Assembly (NCBI GenBank): GCA_022494885.1
Contig: JAGVSM010000510.1
Coordinates: forward strand, 1 to 64,000
DNA length: 64,000 nt
Direction: 5' to 3'
Source: Micrasema longulum
Taxonomy: Eukaryota; Arthropoda; Insecta; Trichoptera; Brachycentridae
Part shown: in pieces, positions 30,160-40,739 of the stretch
Position numbering within the stretch: position 1 is the first letter of the stretch
Layout of the letters: every line of letters starts with the position of its first letter
Notes under the pieces: generated by a model
The model's input: only the letters and a program-made list of their open reading frames with translations
The model's database searches: none
What the model was told of the DNA's origin: nothing
Made by a program: the position numbers and the translations under genes

Positions 30160-30257
30160 ATTAGCATATCCACCACTCCATCCATTTCTGTCTACGAAGA
30201 TCCTCCAGGTATCTCTGTCGGCTGCCAGCTCCTGTGCATCCTCCCAATTCAGGTTTT
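30160..30257 (-). pseudogene. RTE-2 scrap
   Basis: The minus strand reads LNWEDAQELAADRDTWR, matching the LTWEEARALAGDRVYWR block of the 8.8-kb copy. Only about 30 codons remain. Confidence 0.65.
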
Positions 30258-30474
30258 TTTAAAGATACGCTGATAAAAAAAAATCCCGACTGTTGATTTA
30301 AACACACAGCTGTATACGGGTAGAAAAAAAAATATACACAAATTGTTTACATGTTTTAAAATACTCAAAAGTATACATATGTAAAAAATAACTAAGCAAA
30401 ACTTGTACATATAAGAAAATGTAAATATATGTTTGTAGATTTTTAGTATCTATAAGAAATAATTAACAATGGTA

Positions 30475-30615
30475 AAATAAATTTAACTTGATACACATAA
30501 TAAACAAAATAGCATTATATTCCCGGCACATGCGGGCCAAAGATGTGTGGTATGTTGCATTGCTTGAAACAAGGGTAAAAATGGACAAAAGCTTGTAAAA
30601 ATAAATAAATACATG
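30475..30615 (-). pseudogene. LINE-A-like C-terminal scrap
   Basis: TATTCCCGGCACATGCGGGC and GTGTGGTATGTTGCATT closely match 37393-37438 (ATTCCCGACACATGCGGGCC, GTGTGGTATGTAGCATT), which codes ATYHTPMARMCREYNIY on the minus strand. A short truncated relic. Confidence 0.6.
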
Positions 30616-30639
30616 AATAATAATAATAATAAAAATCAT

Positions 30640-31110
30640 GGTTTATTAACAAAAATAATATTTACTTTATCTACTACATACACAGTTGGGTAATAGATTT
30701 CTCTGGATCATGTCTAGTCTGCCTAACTAGGTACAACCTGTTTTAAGGCAGATATTTTTATTCAAAAATAATCAATAACATCACTACCTACTAGTTTATT
30801 TACTTTACAGTTATACAATATTAATTTATGATTTAAAAATTTATTTTGAGTAAATTTTCCGATTTTTCTCGACCTAAACCCAGTAACCAATTTTTTACCA
30901 ATGTATTAAATTAAATCCGGGTCATGGTTTTGCAATGTTTGAGTAACATATTGAATATTTTGGGGCCACAAAACCTGAAAATTTCTTCGCACGAATTCAG
31001 AGTTTGTGGTAGACCCCATGACCCATCCTTTAGTTTGGTAGTGTTCTGGAGTGTTCCTTTTGGGATTTGATAGAATAATTTTCTTTCACAAATGAGAGAT
31101 GATTGTTCTA
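30640..31110 (-). pseudogene. LINE C-terminus and 3' UTR, minus strand
   Basis: The minus strand includes KLKDGSWGLPQTLNSCEEIF followed by RFCGPKIFNMLLKHCKT, a LINE carboxy-terminal pattern, between about 30940 and 31060. The UTR to the left contains GGATCATGTCTAGTCTGCCT. Catalytic core absent. Confidence 0.5.
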
Positions 31111-31929
31111 TAGAGAAGCTATTCGTTAATGCAATTAAATTCTTGGTAATCTGGTAAATTTGACAAATTATCCACAGCGATAGTATGGAATCATCCGCTT
31201 TCTAATATAATTAAGTTTTCTGTGCGCGAGTTCTAAATTTGTAATAAAACATAGGATAAGGATCGCCATCTTGAAACAAAAGCTGATCGGCACCGCTGAG
31301 GTCGTTTAAAAAGTTACCCGCTGCCCGTAAATCAACTGTTATACTCCGCGTATTGCCCAGGGCACTCTAGAGCGCCCCTCTTATATTAAATGCCATATTC
31401 GGTACAATAATATACGCATTTCAAGCCGCGTATCTACCGTATCAAATAAAATTACACGTGTATATTGTACATACGCATTGCCATATGTATGTTCATACAA
31501 CATATATGGAAGTATTTCTACGTACCCTTTCAAGTAAAGAAAGTAATATGAAGAAAATCGTGCAATGCCACTAGTATGCATGTCGAACCGTGATCGCTAA
31601 AATATCGTAACTGACAAAAACAAAATTTCTGTGGCATTTAAGTAGAGATAACTGTCACTAAAATTGAGACAATTGGTTAAGTATTCAAATCCAGTCTAAA
31701 AGGTCTACGAAAAATTAGGTAAAGTGTTAAAGATTCTATTAGGTTAATAAATACGTTACGATTTTATCTTCTGCAAATCAATACCACCTAATCGAGACCT
31801 AGAAGTGAACTTCCCTCTAAAGTTGTGCAACTTGGAAGCATACAGACGATGAGGTTTTTCTTAAAAAGTCTGTTGGTGATTTTCAGGAAATTTTTAACAA
31901 ACTGCAGGAAAACAACTCATCTGAGTCTT
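31111..31929. other. Unassigned stretch
   Basis: No recognised coding domain. Around 31380-31580 the sequence is rich in TACGCAT/ATACGTA-type words and less AT-rich, and a 66-codon minus frame there has no motif. It could be unique intergenic DNA. Confidence 0.3.
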
Positions 31930-32415
31930 AATTTTTTACCAAAAAGACTTCGATTATGATGCAACAAATCCTGTCCTGACCCTGATCAGTCTTTCTATGA
32001 TAATGGATAGAGGATCGAGAAAGTTGACAGCTTTAAATTCTTGGGAGTTCTCATAACTAAGGATCGAAGCATGTACGAAAAGCTCGCAACCCGCCGATGA
32101 ATTGCTGGAGCAACTTTCAACATTGAATTCCGGGAACTGACGCACCAGCCTCCTATAAAGAGCGTCTTGAGGATGCGGCGGTGGACCTGGCTTGGACACG
32201 TGCTGCGCATGCTTCAGGACAACCTAAACCCAAGTTGTCTCTTCTTTAAACCTTCGGGCTCACGCCGTCTTCGATGGCCGTCGATGACGATCTTTCGACT
32301 TTATTTGGTGGACTTAAGAGCGCTGGATTGACGTGGGCGGAGGTAAGAGTGCTGGCTGGCGAAAGGGTATCCTGGAGGCAACTGGAGATGCTCACATGCT
32401 CTACTTAAGAGCGGA
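31930..32415 (+). pseudogene. RTE-2 LINE remnant, plus strand
   Basis: In shifting frames: DSFKFLGVLITKDRSMYEKL, ATRRRIAGATFNIEFREL, VLRMRRWTWLGHVLRMLQDN, LNPSCLFFKPSGSRR, then SMTIFRLY and a truncated TW..VRVLAG.RVSWRQL end. The order and motifs match the 8817-9194 copy and extend further upstream. Frameshifts near 32160 and 32290 and lost residues in the GRP box make it dead. Confidence 0.75.
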
Positions 32416-32419
32416 TGTG

Positions 32420-33050
32420 GAAAATAAAAAGAAAATAAATATGTACATATTAAATAAGTATCAAGTAAATAAAACTATTCTTACTCAAACGACAGACATA
32501 ACTCCAACAATACACCACATACAAATAATATAATTACTAGATCCTCAACACGAAGACTACTTGAACAAATACAAACACTTTTGGATAAAGGGACATTATG
32601 ACATTTGAATGTAGAACCCACTTCCGCCGTCCATCAAAACAATTAGTAACGAGAACATGTTCAAAAAGGCTATAAAAAATGGATAGTGGAGGGGGGTAGA
32701 AGTAAAATGTTTCATTTCATTTGCCTCAACCAATATTAAATCACTTGCTTCACAAACGTACAGTTTATGTTATGTTTTTGTTATTAAAGCATTGGTTTCA
32801 TCCATTCTATACACAGACCGTGCATATCATTTTTAAATTTACGCATATAAAATCAATTCAAAGAAAACACCCAAACTTGTGTGCTAGAGAAATACACTAA
32901 TAAGAATCTTCAAATAAACAATAAAGAATTGTATATCTTTACCTAAATACCATAGATTTTTAGGTAAATATATCTTTTTTTTTGTTTGCTTCAAATATTT
33001 ATTTTATTTACATCAAGAAAATATATATTCGTAACAAATTTTGGTTCTCA
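32420..33050. other. Unassigned AT-rich stretch
   Basis: No gene recognised. Near 32580-32690 there is a LINE-tail-like patch (AACATGTTCAAAAAGGCTAT), too short to assign. Confidence 0.3.
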
Positions 33051-33054
33051 AAGT

Positions 33055-33185
33055 ATTATTTATTGATTTATTTTACACTTTATGTACAAATATAATATAT
33101 ATATACATATGAGGGCGGGCATATTGCCTTTAAGCAATTTCTTCCTACCTACCCGATCCATTCGATTTGAGAAAATTACAAGTAC
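33055..33185 (-). mobile_element. LINE 3' terminal piece, minus strand
   Basis: TTATTGATTTATTTTACAC, then GGGCGGGCATATTGCC and TTTCTTCCTACCTACCCG. In reverse complement the last part, GGGTAGGTAGGAAGAAATTG, is also at 27465-27485. Probably another LINE end. Confidence 0.45.
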
Positions 33186-33189
33186 ATTT

Positions 33190-33680
33190 TATTTATTATA
33201 CGGCCTAAGCCAATTACAACAGTTACATGAAGAAACTTAAATACAAGAAACTGAACAAAAAGAACATAAAACTATGTAGCAAAGACAAACAAGGGCAAAA
33301 CAATAATGGTATACAATATATTCATAAAAACGAAAGACATAAGACTTCGAGCTAAACTATGTCAATCCAACTTCATCCCACAATGTTAAGTCGCGAAGAG
33401 ATCTACGAAAAGCCGGAAGATCTATCCCAAAGAATTCCAAGTCGTGTGATGAATTGACTAATCTACACGTTCTGGACATTGGGGAATACAAACAAAAGTT
33501 GCTCTTAGAAGGTTTAATAAATAGCAGATTTTGACTTCCGGTGACACGGTTGGGAACATGAAAAGAAATTGATTGCAACAGAGATGGGACATCACTTATA
33601 GCATTAAGTATTTTGAAAATGCATATAAGGTCCATCTCAGTTCTACATGAACATATTTTAACAGAACCTTATAACTGTAA
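33190..33680 (-). pseudogene. LINE C-terminus and 3' UTR, minus strand
   Basis: The minus strand has an open run from about 33635 to 33357 with ICIFKILNAISDVPSLL, ISFHVPNRVTGSQNLLFIKP, SPMSRTCRLVNSSHDLEFF and LRDLTLWDEV. This is the standard Jockey/CR1-like LINE tail after the RT domain. The 3' UTR starts with TTTATTTATTATACGGCC. 5'-truncated near 33680. Confidence 0.75.
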
Positions 33681-33731
33681 GCGAGTGGCCATGGTGGCGA
33701 CCGTTTTTTTGCGCGTCACGGGCGCGGTAAG

Positions 33732-33760
33732 TTTTCACAACTCCCTATGAGTTGTGAAAA
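33732..33760. repeat. Perfect 12-bp hairpin
   Basis: TTTTCACAACTC, a 5-nt loop CCTAT, then GAGTTGTGAAAA. It lies in a locally GC-rich patch (GCGCGTCACGGGCGCGG). It resembles a terminator only by chance, since this is eukaryotic DNA, and may be a transposon terminus. Confidence 0.6.
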
Positions 33761-33782
33761 TTGAAATTTATCGCATCGTAGA

Positions 33783-33872
33783 GGGTAAACATTTTCGAGA
33801 AGGAAATATGAAAGTCTAGGCACTTACAGGGCTTATGACCTGTCATTGACTGGTTGAAGTGACAAGACTTCA
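33783..33872 (+). mobile_element. F1 fragment
   Basis: AAACATTTTCGAGAAGGAAA, GGCACTTACAGGGCTTATGA and CCTGTCATTGACTGGTTG are F1 arm and core. It ends abruptly within the TGGCCACTTT segment. Confidence 0.7.
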
Positions 33873-34309
33873 AAATTCTCCTTTTTTTGTCTCATTTAAT
33901 GTTTATATCTTTTGCATAATTTATGAAAACTTAATTGGTTATTTTATGTTAAAAAAATTAGTTGTTTTTAAAACTTATTATGTGTGACTGAATGTTTTCT
34001 GAATGAAATATAATAAAAAAATAAAATTCTCCATACAATGCTTTATGCATCGTCAACTGTGGACAAGGGTATAATGAAAATGATTACCTTTTTTTTTGTT
34101 AATATCTTGTAAACAATTCATTTTTTATAAAATGTAAGGATACATTATAAGCTTAATTATTTAATTTTTTTAAACGACTCGGTACTTAAAAAAATTAAGG
34201 GACTTCTAGAGCATAATCCACCTTAAAACGTTACGTTACCTTAAGTTAAAGAGGTTCTATTTATTATCAAAAACAATATATTTCAATTCAATAAAGGTAC
34301 ATAAATAAT

Positions 34310-35363
34310 GCTTCACAAAAATCGCACTTTTCCCTCTTTTCAATTGTTCCAAGAAGCTAAACTTTTAAAAATAAGACAAATATATTGTATTCAATGTTTA
34401 TAATATATATTTAAGAACAACATGTATTTACAAGTAATTAAAATAGATCAAGTCAAAGAAGGAATCGTGTGTTAGAAATACCACATTGTAAAACGAGGCT
34501 CGCACAGAGAAATGCATATTTTATAGGCCCAAAAATGTTTATTTCTTTTTTTGCTGATAATATTTCATTGATCCCAAACTTTCACAATTTTCCTTCTTTT
34601 AAAAAACAGGCACTTTTCTGGATTCAAACTAAAGATAATGACTCTTTTTTCTATGATATATTTTTTCCGCATTAATAATAAGGAAGATTTTTATGTTTTT
34701 TTAAATATTTTTTATTTCTTTTTTAAAATACTATAAAATAAAAAAAATACCTTACAATCTTTTACAGAATATTTTCTTTTCTCTTTCTTTTGTTACACAA
34801 AATTATTAAACCTGTCTATTTATTAAAGGAGCAAAAATTAAAAAACATTTCGTGTATACCCAAGAACAGGCCATGCCTTTGTGAGATTTTTGCGTTTACT
34901 ATTTTTACTGTTAATAATATGTATTTCAACATATTACAACAGAGATGAAGAACATTTAAAAGAAGGTAATTTAGAAGTCTATGCGTCTACAGGGCTTATG
35001 ACCTGTCAATGGCTGGTTTAAGTGGCCACTTTACACACTGTGTAACATTCACCATTCTGCCTATATTTGAACATCTATAGCCCTTCAATTCTTTCATCTG
35101 TTGATGTTTGTGAAGTTAAAGAGTTGTTGAATTATTTCACCTACATACTAGCCAACGCCTGAAAATGTTTTTTTTTTTTTCTTAAATGTTCTTCATCTCT
35201 GTTGTAATATGTTAATATAAACAGCTCCCCAGGAAGTCGAATCCAGTCCTTGTCTACAAAAATTTGGACAAACTCAAAATATTGTTAATATGTATTTCAG
35301 TAAAATGTATTTTATTGCTATGTTATTATCCTTTATTTTCTGAATAAAAAAAAAAAAAAAAAA
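34310..35363 (+). pseudogene. LINE-C C-terminus and 3' UTR with F1 inserted
   Basis: The plus strand carries the LINE-C order: TTCCAAGAAGCTAAACTTTT, then the frame VLEIPHCKTRLAQRNAYFIG followed by SLIPNFHNFPSFKKQALFW (about 34466-34670), then the UTR with GAACAGGCCATGCCTTTGTG and a final A-run at about 35345-35363. The UTR is split by F1 at 34928-35286. A 3-kb-class LINE is here reduced to about 700 bp of its own sequence. Not functional. Confidence 0.8.
34928..35286 (+). mobile_element. F1 insertion with target-site duplication
   Basis: AATATGTATTTC at 34916-34927 is repeated at 35287-35298, and in uninterrupted LINE-C copies (13836, 49480) the corresponding sequence occurs once. So this 359-bp F1 is a clean insertion. 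It begins AACATATTACAACAGAGATG and ends TTGGACAAACTCAAAATATT. Internal inverted copies of the AACAGAGATGAAGAACATTT arm lie at 34935-34965 and about 35177-35210. Non-coding. Confidence 0.8.
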
Positions 35364-35399
35364 CAGATAGAAGTGTTGTTTGTAGGATTTGGTTTGTTT

Positions 35400-35740
35400 T
35401 TGAAGGGGACTTCTACATCAGTTGGAGATGACCGAAGAAAGTCAGCGCGACGTTGGTGTTTCAGTGACGTGTATTTATTTATCGAACATCGAAACCTAAC
35501 CCGACCTTTAAAATGTTTATAGAACACCGTCACGAATCTTGACGTCACATTATCAATGCCAAACATGTCGCGTTTTTCTAGTGAAATATTTTATTATAAT
35601 TAAATTATTTTTAAAAGTTGTGTTTTAAACATTTCACCTCATTAACTATATTGATTTTGAAAATACAATTAATTATTCTGAATCCATTTCACATATTTTA
35701 TCGGTATTAGTAGTATGTGATATTTCTCCATTACTAAATG
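35400..35740. other. Short unassigned stretch
   Basis: No gene; sequence is unique as far as I can see. A 77-codon minus frame at 35333-35566 lacks motifs. Confidence 0.3.
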
Positions 35741-35754
35741 ACAAGAGGTAAAAA

Positions 35755-36260
35755 TAGCAGTTCACAATAGAGTCATGGGCCCGACCCTGATGTATGGGAG
35801 CAAAGTATGGAAAAACGGGGATAAAAGTAGGCTGAATGCTGTCAAAATGCGATCTCTCAGGCGAATGTGTGGAAAAACTATGCATGATAGACGCACGAAT
35901 TTAAAGATACGTACATTATGTTGGGCTGAGATAAGCATTATCGACAAAATCAAGAAAGGAGCTCTGCGCTGGTTTGAACATGTAGAGCGAATGAACAGCG
36001 AAAGAACGGCCAAAATATTTACAATGCGAATGTTGATGGATGCAGAAATAGAGGAAGACCGAGAAAGACATGGCATGACCAAATCCAACAAATACTTGAA
36101 GATGAACATGTCAAAAGTCGGAAAAATAGGCGCCTGCATGAGACGATGTATGAATGTAGAGGAAGTGAGAGCTGTCTGCAAAGATAGAGTGATGTGGCGT
36201 TCTATCCTCTCTGCCTACCCTTACGGGGAAATGGCGTGATGGTTTGTTGTTGTTGTTAAA
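35755..36260 (+). pseudogene. RTE-1 LINE, 3' half of tail
   Basis: Open from 35775 to the stop at about 36237: TLMYGSKVWKNGDKSRLNA, MRSLRRMCGKTMHDR, IIDKIKKGALRWFEHVERMN, then a frame that leaves the GRPRKTWHDQ block, and YPYGEMA at the end. The final GGTTTGTTGTTGTTGTT at 36240-36256 is the 3' tail. The GRPRK box is lost through small indels. Otherwise one of the clearest RTE-1 tails here. Confidence 0.85.
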
Positions 36261-36281
36261 TAACAATAACAGAGTAACAGT

Positions 36282-36385
36282 CCTAGCACAAGAGCTTATC
36301 TCTTTTTTAGAAAGTTACTGTTAACATTAACTAAATATATAAAAGTAGATTGTAATAGAAAAAACAAGCATCATTTTATGTAACT
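36282..36385. repeat. Short dispersed repeat (partner of 175-265)
   Basis: CACAAGAGCTTATCTCTTTT then TTAACTAAATATATAAAAG and TAGATTGTAATAGAAAA parallel the copy at 175-265. Confidence 0.5.
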
Positions 36386-36414
36386 ATATTAATAAAATAA
36401 TATTAAAAACTCTC

Positions 36415-36470
36415 AAACGCTCTGTTAATGCCTAAACTTTCATATTCCTTCTTGGATGTATTCTCCATTA
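36415..36470 (-). mobile_element. F1 scrap, reverse orientation
   Basis: TGCCTAAACTTTCATATTCC then TTCTTGGATG is the reverse complement of the F1 arm near the core. Confidence 0.5.
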
Positions 36471-36547
36471 AGTTTTAAATTATTTTTTTTAGATGAATAA
36501 ATTGTTTGATCTTAGATCATTTTGGAAGTAACGTAAAAGTAACATGT

Positions 36548-36775
36548 AAAAGCTTCCATAGCATAGTGGAAAGGTGGCATACTCTTTATAGCAGGTGCTC
36601 GGTTCAAATTCGCCCGCGGCGCTATTTTGTATATAATTATAACGCAGAGCAACCTGTTGCGACCAGAAACGAACCTTATTATTATGAAACAGTGAAAAAA
36701 GCGCCCATCGTGATTTATTTACGGGCTCGATCCCGAGATAGAGTCACTGTACTGGGTAGAGCTGCTCTCTGAGGA
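36548..36775. mobile_element. SINE-like unit with two tRNA-like heads
   Basis: Plus strand: CCATAGCATAGTGG (A box TAGCATAGTGG) at about 36555-36568 and GCTCGGTTCAAATTCGCCC (B box GGTTCAAATTC) near 36600. Minus strand: at 36718-36775 the reverse complement contains GGGATCGAGCCC (B-like) and CTCTACCCAG. The two tRNA-like ends face each other across about 110 bp. It is unusual for a SINE, and the second head is weaker. Confidence 0.45.
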
Positions 36776-37084
36776 ATAATTAGGGGGAACTATATTAGAA
36801 GTAGTGATTTGCATACGCTTATGGGAGATTTTATATGCAATGATGTCAGATAAAGAAGAATGGACCAAAAAATTATTGAGAATTACAAAGTTTTTATCGA
36901 CCAACTTTGGTAAAAAGTCACCGAAATAATTATTTTATTTAAGAAGATACAGACATGAGTAGAAAATATAAAAAGAAAAATAATGAGACCCATCAAACGT
37001 GAAACCGGCTTGTTTAAAACCGAGTTTCTGTTTTTTCTTCAACAAAAAACAAATGTTTTAAAAATATGTTATTTTAATAAAAAG

Positions 37085-37490
37085 CAATATTATTTTTATT
37101 TTATTTTATTTAATTAGGTAATTCAACAAAGATACATACTAGAAAACATACAATTTAAAGCATTCGTCGAAATAATTTAACATGCATATATATCTTAAAT
37201 TATAGAATTACACAAAATAGATTTATATATTAATTTGTAATACATATTTTTTTTTTTATACAGGATACAATGCAATAAAAAATAAGTTGTACGTGTGTAC
37301 TTATTGAATAAGATTTATTCCTAACAAATTATTCGCAAAAGCTGAGAGAGTATCATGAAAAATGTCAATTTTATTGTTTCGGCAGTATATATTATATTCC
37401 CGACACATGCGGGCCATAGGTGTGTGGTATGTAGCATTATTTGAAAACAAAGGCAGTTTAAATATTTCTCGATGTCTGAGTGTTCTCAAT
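37085..37490 (-). pseudogene. LINE-A-like C-terminus and 3' UTR
   Basis: The minus strand from about 37489 to the stop at 37301 reads RTLRHREIFKLPLFSNNATY, HTPMARMCREYNIYC and IDIFHDTLSAFANN. The UTR left of it (GTAATTCAACAAAGATACAT, then TTAAATTATAGAATTACAC) parallels the LINE-A UTR at 22080-22170. RT core is absent. Confidence 0.65.
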
Positions 37491-37944
37491 CCCGCATTTA
37501 TTTGTATTTTATTTGGAGGTTAGTATCTACTTTGTAGTTTAATATTTTATACAGAAATTTTATATCGAAAACAACGCGGTGTTTTATCAGCGAATTAAAA
37601 TGAAAAAGAGTTAGAAGTTGCTCGTAATTTGAATTTGAACGTAGGTTAGAAATTTGGAACTTATACAAAAGGTACTTTAAGAACTTTTTTTGAACAGATT
37701 CTTTTGAATTATATTATATTAACATTATTAAGAACTAAAGAATAAATTTAATTTTTCACACAAAATATACTTACAAAAATGTATATAGTAGAATGTTAAC
37801 ATAAACTAATAGACAATACAAAACCTTGTTACATATTAGCAATTGAGTTATTTTTTTATACGCAAAAAATAACATTCTTCCAATTTTTTATTATGTACAT
37901 TTTTGTCGAATGCAGCTCTGGTGAACGATAAATAAAATATTTAA

Positions 37945-38090
37945 ATTTGTTGCAACAGAGATGGAAAACATTTTCGAGAGGAGGAAATGGGAGTCTAGGC
38001 ATTTACAGGGCTTAAGACCTGTCATTGGCTGGTTTAAGTGGCCACTTTGCAAACTGTGAAACATTCACCATTCTACCCATGTATGTATTT
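37945..38090 (+). mobile_element. F1 fragment
   Basis: TTGTTGCAACAGAGATGGAA, AACATTTTCGAGAGGAGG, GGCATTTACAGGGCTTAAGA, AAGTGGCCACTTTGCAAACT and ACATTCACCATTCTACCCAT. It lacks the downstream half. Confidence 0.75.
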
Positions 38091-38371
38091 AAATGTTTTG
38101 TGCATTGGTAGATTTATTGCTATATAGCTTTTTCTGTTTAGCGTTGCATTATTAGGCATGTTACACATAAAAAAATACGAATATTAATTTTATTTTAACA
38201 TGCATTTACGTTGGTAAATTATCTTAATGTTGTAAAAAATATCGAATCCATAAAGAAACTACAGTATATGCAAACACATATAAAATGTACAGGCGCTATC
38301 AAAATTATCAATTTAACCTATAAAGATCCGGACAAAAAATATGAAAAGGGACTTGAATTGATCAAGATCAT

Positions 38372-38383
38372 AAATCATGATTT
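38372..38383 (+). repeat. Target-site duplication of LINE-E, left copy
   Basis: AAATCATGATTT here is repeated at about 40009-40020, immediately after the TAAAA-rich tail of LINE-E. The AAAT part could be shared with the tail, so at least 8 and up to 12 bp are duplicated. Confidence 0.7.
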
Positions 38384-40008
38384 TATAATTATATAATTAT
38401 TCAATACTATCGACATTCGCTAAATTATTTGAAAAAATTATTTATGAAAAATTATTCCATGCAGTAAAATCCTATATCTGTCCTCAACAACATGGCTTTT
38501 TCTCCGGACGCTCGACCGTTACAAACCTTACTTTATTTACAAATGATATTTTAAACACAATGGAAAGTGGTTTCCAAACTGATGCTATATATACTGACTA
38601 CAGCAAAGCCTTTGACAAAGTTGACCATTCAGTCTTAACACGCAAACTTTTGGCTATAGGTATACATGGTGATCTTCTGCGCTGGCTGATATCATATATT
38701 AGTAATCGATGTCAATCGGTAGTAATTGGTGGGTATAAATCTGACTGGGCAGAACTCTCCTCTGGTGTTCCCCAGGGAAGTCTACTCGGTCCCCTATTAT
38801 TTCTTATATATATATAATGACATTGATGTTTGCTTTCGTTATTCAAAATTTCTTCTTTATGCCGATGATATGAAAATATACGCTAAAGTTAAATCTCAAG
38901 AAGATTGCCTAATGATTCAAGACGATCTTAATCGTCTAACTGACTATTGTATTGAAAATAAACTGTTTTTGAATATAAATAAATGTGTCTGTATTACATT
39001 CACAAGGAAAAGAAAAAATTTTAATTTTGATTACAAACTAAACAATAATGTACTAATGAGAAAGCACGAAATTAAAGATCTTGGGATTGTTTTAGACTCA
39101 AAACTACTTTTTGAATCGCATATCAATAAAATTACCTCCAAAGCATTGAGCATGTTAGGTTTCATAATTCGAATGAGTAAACACTTTAATAATCCAAAGG
39201 CCCTTATTTCATTATATTATACATTGGTCAGAAGCCATTTGGAATACGCCTCTCAGATATGGAATCCCCAGTATGCCATATATATAAGTAGAATAGAAAA
39301 TATTCAAAACAAATTTATAAAGTACCTTAAATACAAAACCGGTATTTCTTATGTATCTACTCTCACTGCCTCCACCTTCCATGGAATCATTTCTCTACAA
39401 TACCGCAGAGTGTGTGCGGACCAACTACTGCTTTACAAAATTGTGACAGGAATGGTTGACTGTACAGAGCTGCTTGGTTTAATAACAATACATGTGCCAG
39501 CCAGGATTTGTAGACGGTACCACCTGTTTCATGTACCAACAAGTAAAACATCGTATGTTAAAAATGCTTTTTTTCGTAGGACTTTTTCAATGTACAATAC
39601 AAAATTTAAAAATATAGATTATACAAACATCACTCTGTCAGATTTAAAATTTAAACTAAAATGTATTATGTAACTTAGTAGACATTATAATAATAAATAT
39701 GTACATCTCCCCCCCCCTCCTTATCCTATCTTCAAGCATTTTTGTCCTTATCCCGCCCAATTTACAGTAACTTAATGTTCTTAAAATTAATATTTAAAAA
39801 ATCTTTGATTATTGAGTACTTGAAAATAACATTTTTATATGTATAAATTGTATGTATTTATTTGATATGTAATATATATATTCTTTACTAACTTTGTATA
39901 CTATGTGGAAATCTGTTATTGGTTCTGAGTTTATACACTATTTCTGTTTGTTTACTAAAAATATGTATGTAGAACTGTTGATTTCCCTAATAAAATAAAA
40001 ATAAAATA
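38384..40008 (+). mobile_element. LINE-E, young 5'-truncated copy with TSD
   Basis: About 1.62 kb, running from inside the reverse-transcriptase domain to a complete 3' end. The 3' UTR contains a C-run (CTCCCCCCCCTCC near 39706) and TGTTGATTTCCCTAATAAAA, then TAAAA repeats. It is flanked by the duplication AAATCATGATTT. A 3'-end-only minus-strand copy lies at 59634-59985. The 5' start near 38384-38400 is AT-rich filler before coding sequence, as often seen at truncated insertions. Endonuclease and ORF1 are missing. Confidence 0.85.
38401..39673 (+). pseudogene. LINE-E reverse transcriptase, one frameshift
   Basis: Frame 1 from 38401 reads TFAKLFEKIIYEKLFHAV, PQQHGFFSGRSTVTNL, YTDYSKAFDKVDH (RT motif A, first catalytic Asp near 38596) and SSGVPQGSLLGPLLFLIYI (motif B). 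A run of TA repeats at 38805-38815 then shifts the frame, and the second frame continues NDIDVCF, FLLYADDMKIYAK (motif C, YADD at 38858-38869), LGIVLDSKLLFESHINK, LVRSHLEYASQIWNP, and a tail to the stop at 39671-39673. Apart from the shift no stop occurs in about 424 codons. It is a Jockey/CR1-like RT, lacking its amino-terminal endonuclease. Probably inactive. Confidence 0.9.
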
Positions 40009-40059
40009 AAATCATGATTTACAACCAATGCTTGCACTTGTATATAACATAGAAATTTG

Positions 40060-40170
40060 TTTAGTCTCCCACCAGTCTGACAATGTCGGTCACGACGAAA
40101 CTCGGTCACTCGTAAAAAAAATATTGAAAAAAAAAATATAAATAAAAGTGGAATAAAACTTTAAAGTATT
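40060..40170 (+). repeat. Single arm of the 130-bp palindrome
   Basis: CCACCAGTCTGACAATGTCG, GTCACGACGAAACTCGGTC and AAGTGGAATAAAACTTTAAA correspond to the loop and right arm of 44317-44446, with an extra A-rich insert near 40110-40140. Confidence 0.65.
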
Positions 40171-40277
40171 TCTTTTATTAAAATTAAAATGCAGTTCCAC
40201 CAAGAAATTAATGTCAGAAGAAAAACTTAATATTTTGAAAAGAAGAATTTTAATCAACCCTTAAGGGTTAAAAAATT

Positions 40278-40640
40278 AAAACAGAGATATAGAACATTTT
40301 AGAGAAAGCGAATAAAGAAGTCTAGGCATTTACAGGGCTTGTGAACTGTCGTCGGCTGGTTTAAGTGGCCACTTTACACACTGTGTAACATTTACCTTTC
40401 TACCTTTGTTTAAACGTCCATATTTCTTCAATTCTTCCACCTGTTGATTTTAGTGAAGTTAAAGAGCTGAAACCTTTATTGTCGTGAAGAAATTCATTTG
40501 ATTGAATATTTCACATACTAGGCAACGCCTGAAATGATCTTCATCTCTGTTGTAATTTGTTAATTTTAATGACTTTCTAGGGGGTAAAATCCAGTTTTTT
40601 GTCTACAAATATATGGACTTACTCAAAATATTGTAATAAA
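40278..40640 (+). mobile_element. F1, nearly complete copy
   Basis: In order: AACAGAGATATAGAACATTT, GGCATTTACAGGGCTTGTGA, GTGGCCACTTTACACACTGT, CTGTTGATTTTAGTGAAGTT, AAAGAGCTGAAACCTTTATT, ATACTAGGCAACGCCTGAAA, then the inverted arm TGATCTTCATCTCTGTTGTA, CTTTCTAGGGGGTAAAATCC and ACTTACTCAAAATATTGTAA. The two outer arms face each other, giving the fold-back form. Confidence 0.8.
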
Positions 40641-40739
40641 ACCAACTGGTTCAAGAAAAGTTTAAAAATTTAAAAATAGTCAAAAATTATATTCTAATTC
40701 TTGAATAAAAATCTCTAAAAAGACAGCATATTTTCTAAA

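Noticed and set aside
33732..33760. Rho-independent type terminator
   Set aside because: Perfect hairpin, but this is eukaryotic DNA with no upstream gene and no following T-run.
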